Positions 32,055-32,362 of a stretch of 32,362 nt of DNA are shown piece by piece. The DNA is taken from positions 1-32,362 of the forward strand of contig JAISWZ010000326.1 in assembly GCA_031270945.1 (NCBI GenBank), read 5' to 3'. Position 1 is the first letter of the stretch; the number at the start of each line of letters is the position of its first letter. The notes beneath the pieces were generated by a model. That model did not search any database and was not told where the DNA came from. It was given only the letters and a program-made list of their open reading frames with translations. The stretch comes from Clostridiales bacterium. Its GTDB lineage: Bacteria > Bacillota > Clostridia > Lachnospirales > WQUN01. The position numbers were made by a program, and so were the translations under genes.

Positions 32055-32362
32055 TATTTTGTCAAAACCGACACGGCTGTATCAATGTTCTTTTCAGCGG
32101 CGGGCACTGACTGGCCAGCAAGAATCTTTCCGGCGCTGAGCATGCCTTGGTAGCCCATCTTGTCAGGATTTTGCTGCATTGTGGCAAGAAGGCTTCCGTC
32201 TTGGATAAGCTCTTGGATAGCGCTGGAGTTGTCAAACCCGACTCCTACGATGGCGTTTCCGGCTTCTTTGATTGCGTTGCCAGCGCCTGTGGTAGATCCT
32301 TCGTTAGCGCCGAATATGCCTACGACTCCCTGGGTGATGAAGTTGGTGGCGGCGTCTTTTGA
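32054..32362 (-). CDS. Sugar ABC transporter substrate-binding protein, C-terminal part
   Basis: The last 102 residues of a gene that continues beyond the window. The pattern GIFGANEGSTTGAGNAIKEA, VGVGFDNSSAIQELIQDGSL and LATMQQNPDKMGYQG is characteristic of RbsB-like periplasmic binding proteins type 1, which deliver ribose or related sugars or autoinducer-2-like ligands to an ABC importer. It is better conserved with the ribose-type family than the lipoprotein at 21901-22875. Its stop TAG adjoins the end of a palindromic element, and a terminator follows beyond it. Confidence 0.9.
   Translation of the reverse strand, partial: SKDAATNFITQGVVGIFGANEGSTTGAGNAIKEAGNAIVGVGFDNSSAIQELIQDGSLLATMQQNPDKMGYQGMLSAGKILAGQSVPAAEKNIDTAVSVLTK

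Overview
The window looks like a chromosomal segment from a Gram-positive anaerobe of the class Clostridia, probably an uncultured lineage. The main evidence is a SCIFF (six-cysteine) ranthipeptide precursor with its radical SAM/SPASM maturase, set between a TIGR04086-type membrane protein and secD-secF, an order typical of Clostridia. An FprA-type flavo-diiron protein (oxygen/NO detoxification), strong AGGAGG ribosome binding sites and lipoprotein-type solute binding proteins agree with this. I could not run a search, so the taxon is an inference. Coding density is low for a bacterium: several intergenic stretches exceed 1 kb and carry dispersed palindromic repeats.

Left part (1-10.7 kb, almost all minus strand). 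A possible signal-peptide gene remnant lies at the edge, followed by two tandem bidirectional terminators in a 100-bp direct repeat. Next is a two-gene unit, a zinc-ribbon membrane protein (1038-2276) and a 59-residue membrane peptide (846-1025). Then come two giant paralogous exported proteins (2970-5591 and 6694-10668). Each has a SipW/TasA/BsaA-like N-terminal export segment and a conserved N-terminal head, a Pro/Thr/Gly/Ser stalk of about 310 or 770 residues, and a conserved C-terminal domain with one invariant Cys and a Gln-x-x-x-Trp segment. No gene for a SipW peptidase is seen here.

Middle (10.7-21.7 kb). A 2.9-kb stretch without recognisable genes ends at a good promoter for lon. The lon and engB genes overlap by 4 bp. 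They are followed by a PspC-domain protein, an unrecognised 83-residue protein whose leader holds six tandem mini-palindromes, an RNase E/G family ribonuclease on the minus strand, a 1.5-kb repeat-rich spacer, and the flavo-diiron protein with its own promoter and terminator.

Right part (21.9-32.4 kb, mostly minus strand). A sugar-type binding lipoprotein is followed by the secretion/ranthipeptide cluster. That cluster is transcribed from right to left: TIGR04086 membrane protein, SCIFF precursor (TTG start), ScfB maturase, SecD, SecF. To its right are an orphan Phd/YefM-like antitoxin, a GT-rich microsatellite, a group of very small minus-strand ORFs around a 129-residue helical protein, a second small zinc-ribbon membrane protein, and the C-terminal end of an RbsB-like sugar binding protein cut by the window edge.

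The most notable non-genic signal is a palindromic element of about 60-125 bp with ends GCATATCCC...GGGATATGC. It occurs at least ten times, always between genes, and its internal stem shows compensatory base-pair changes between copies. Copies sit in the leader of lon, just upstream of the SCIFF start, between scfB and secD, and at the stop codon of the right-edge binding protein.
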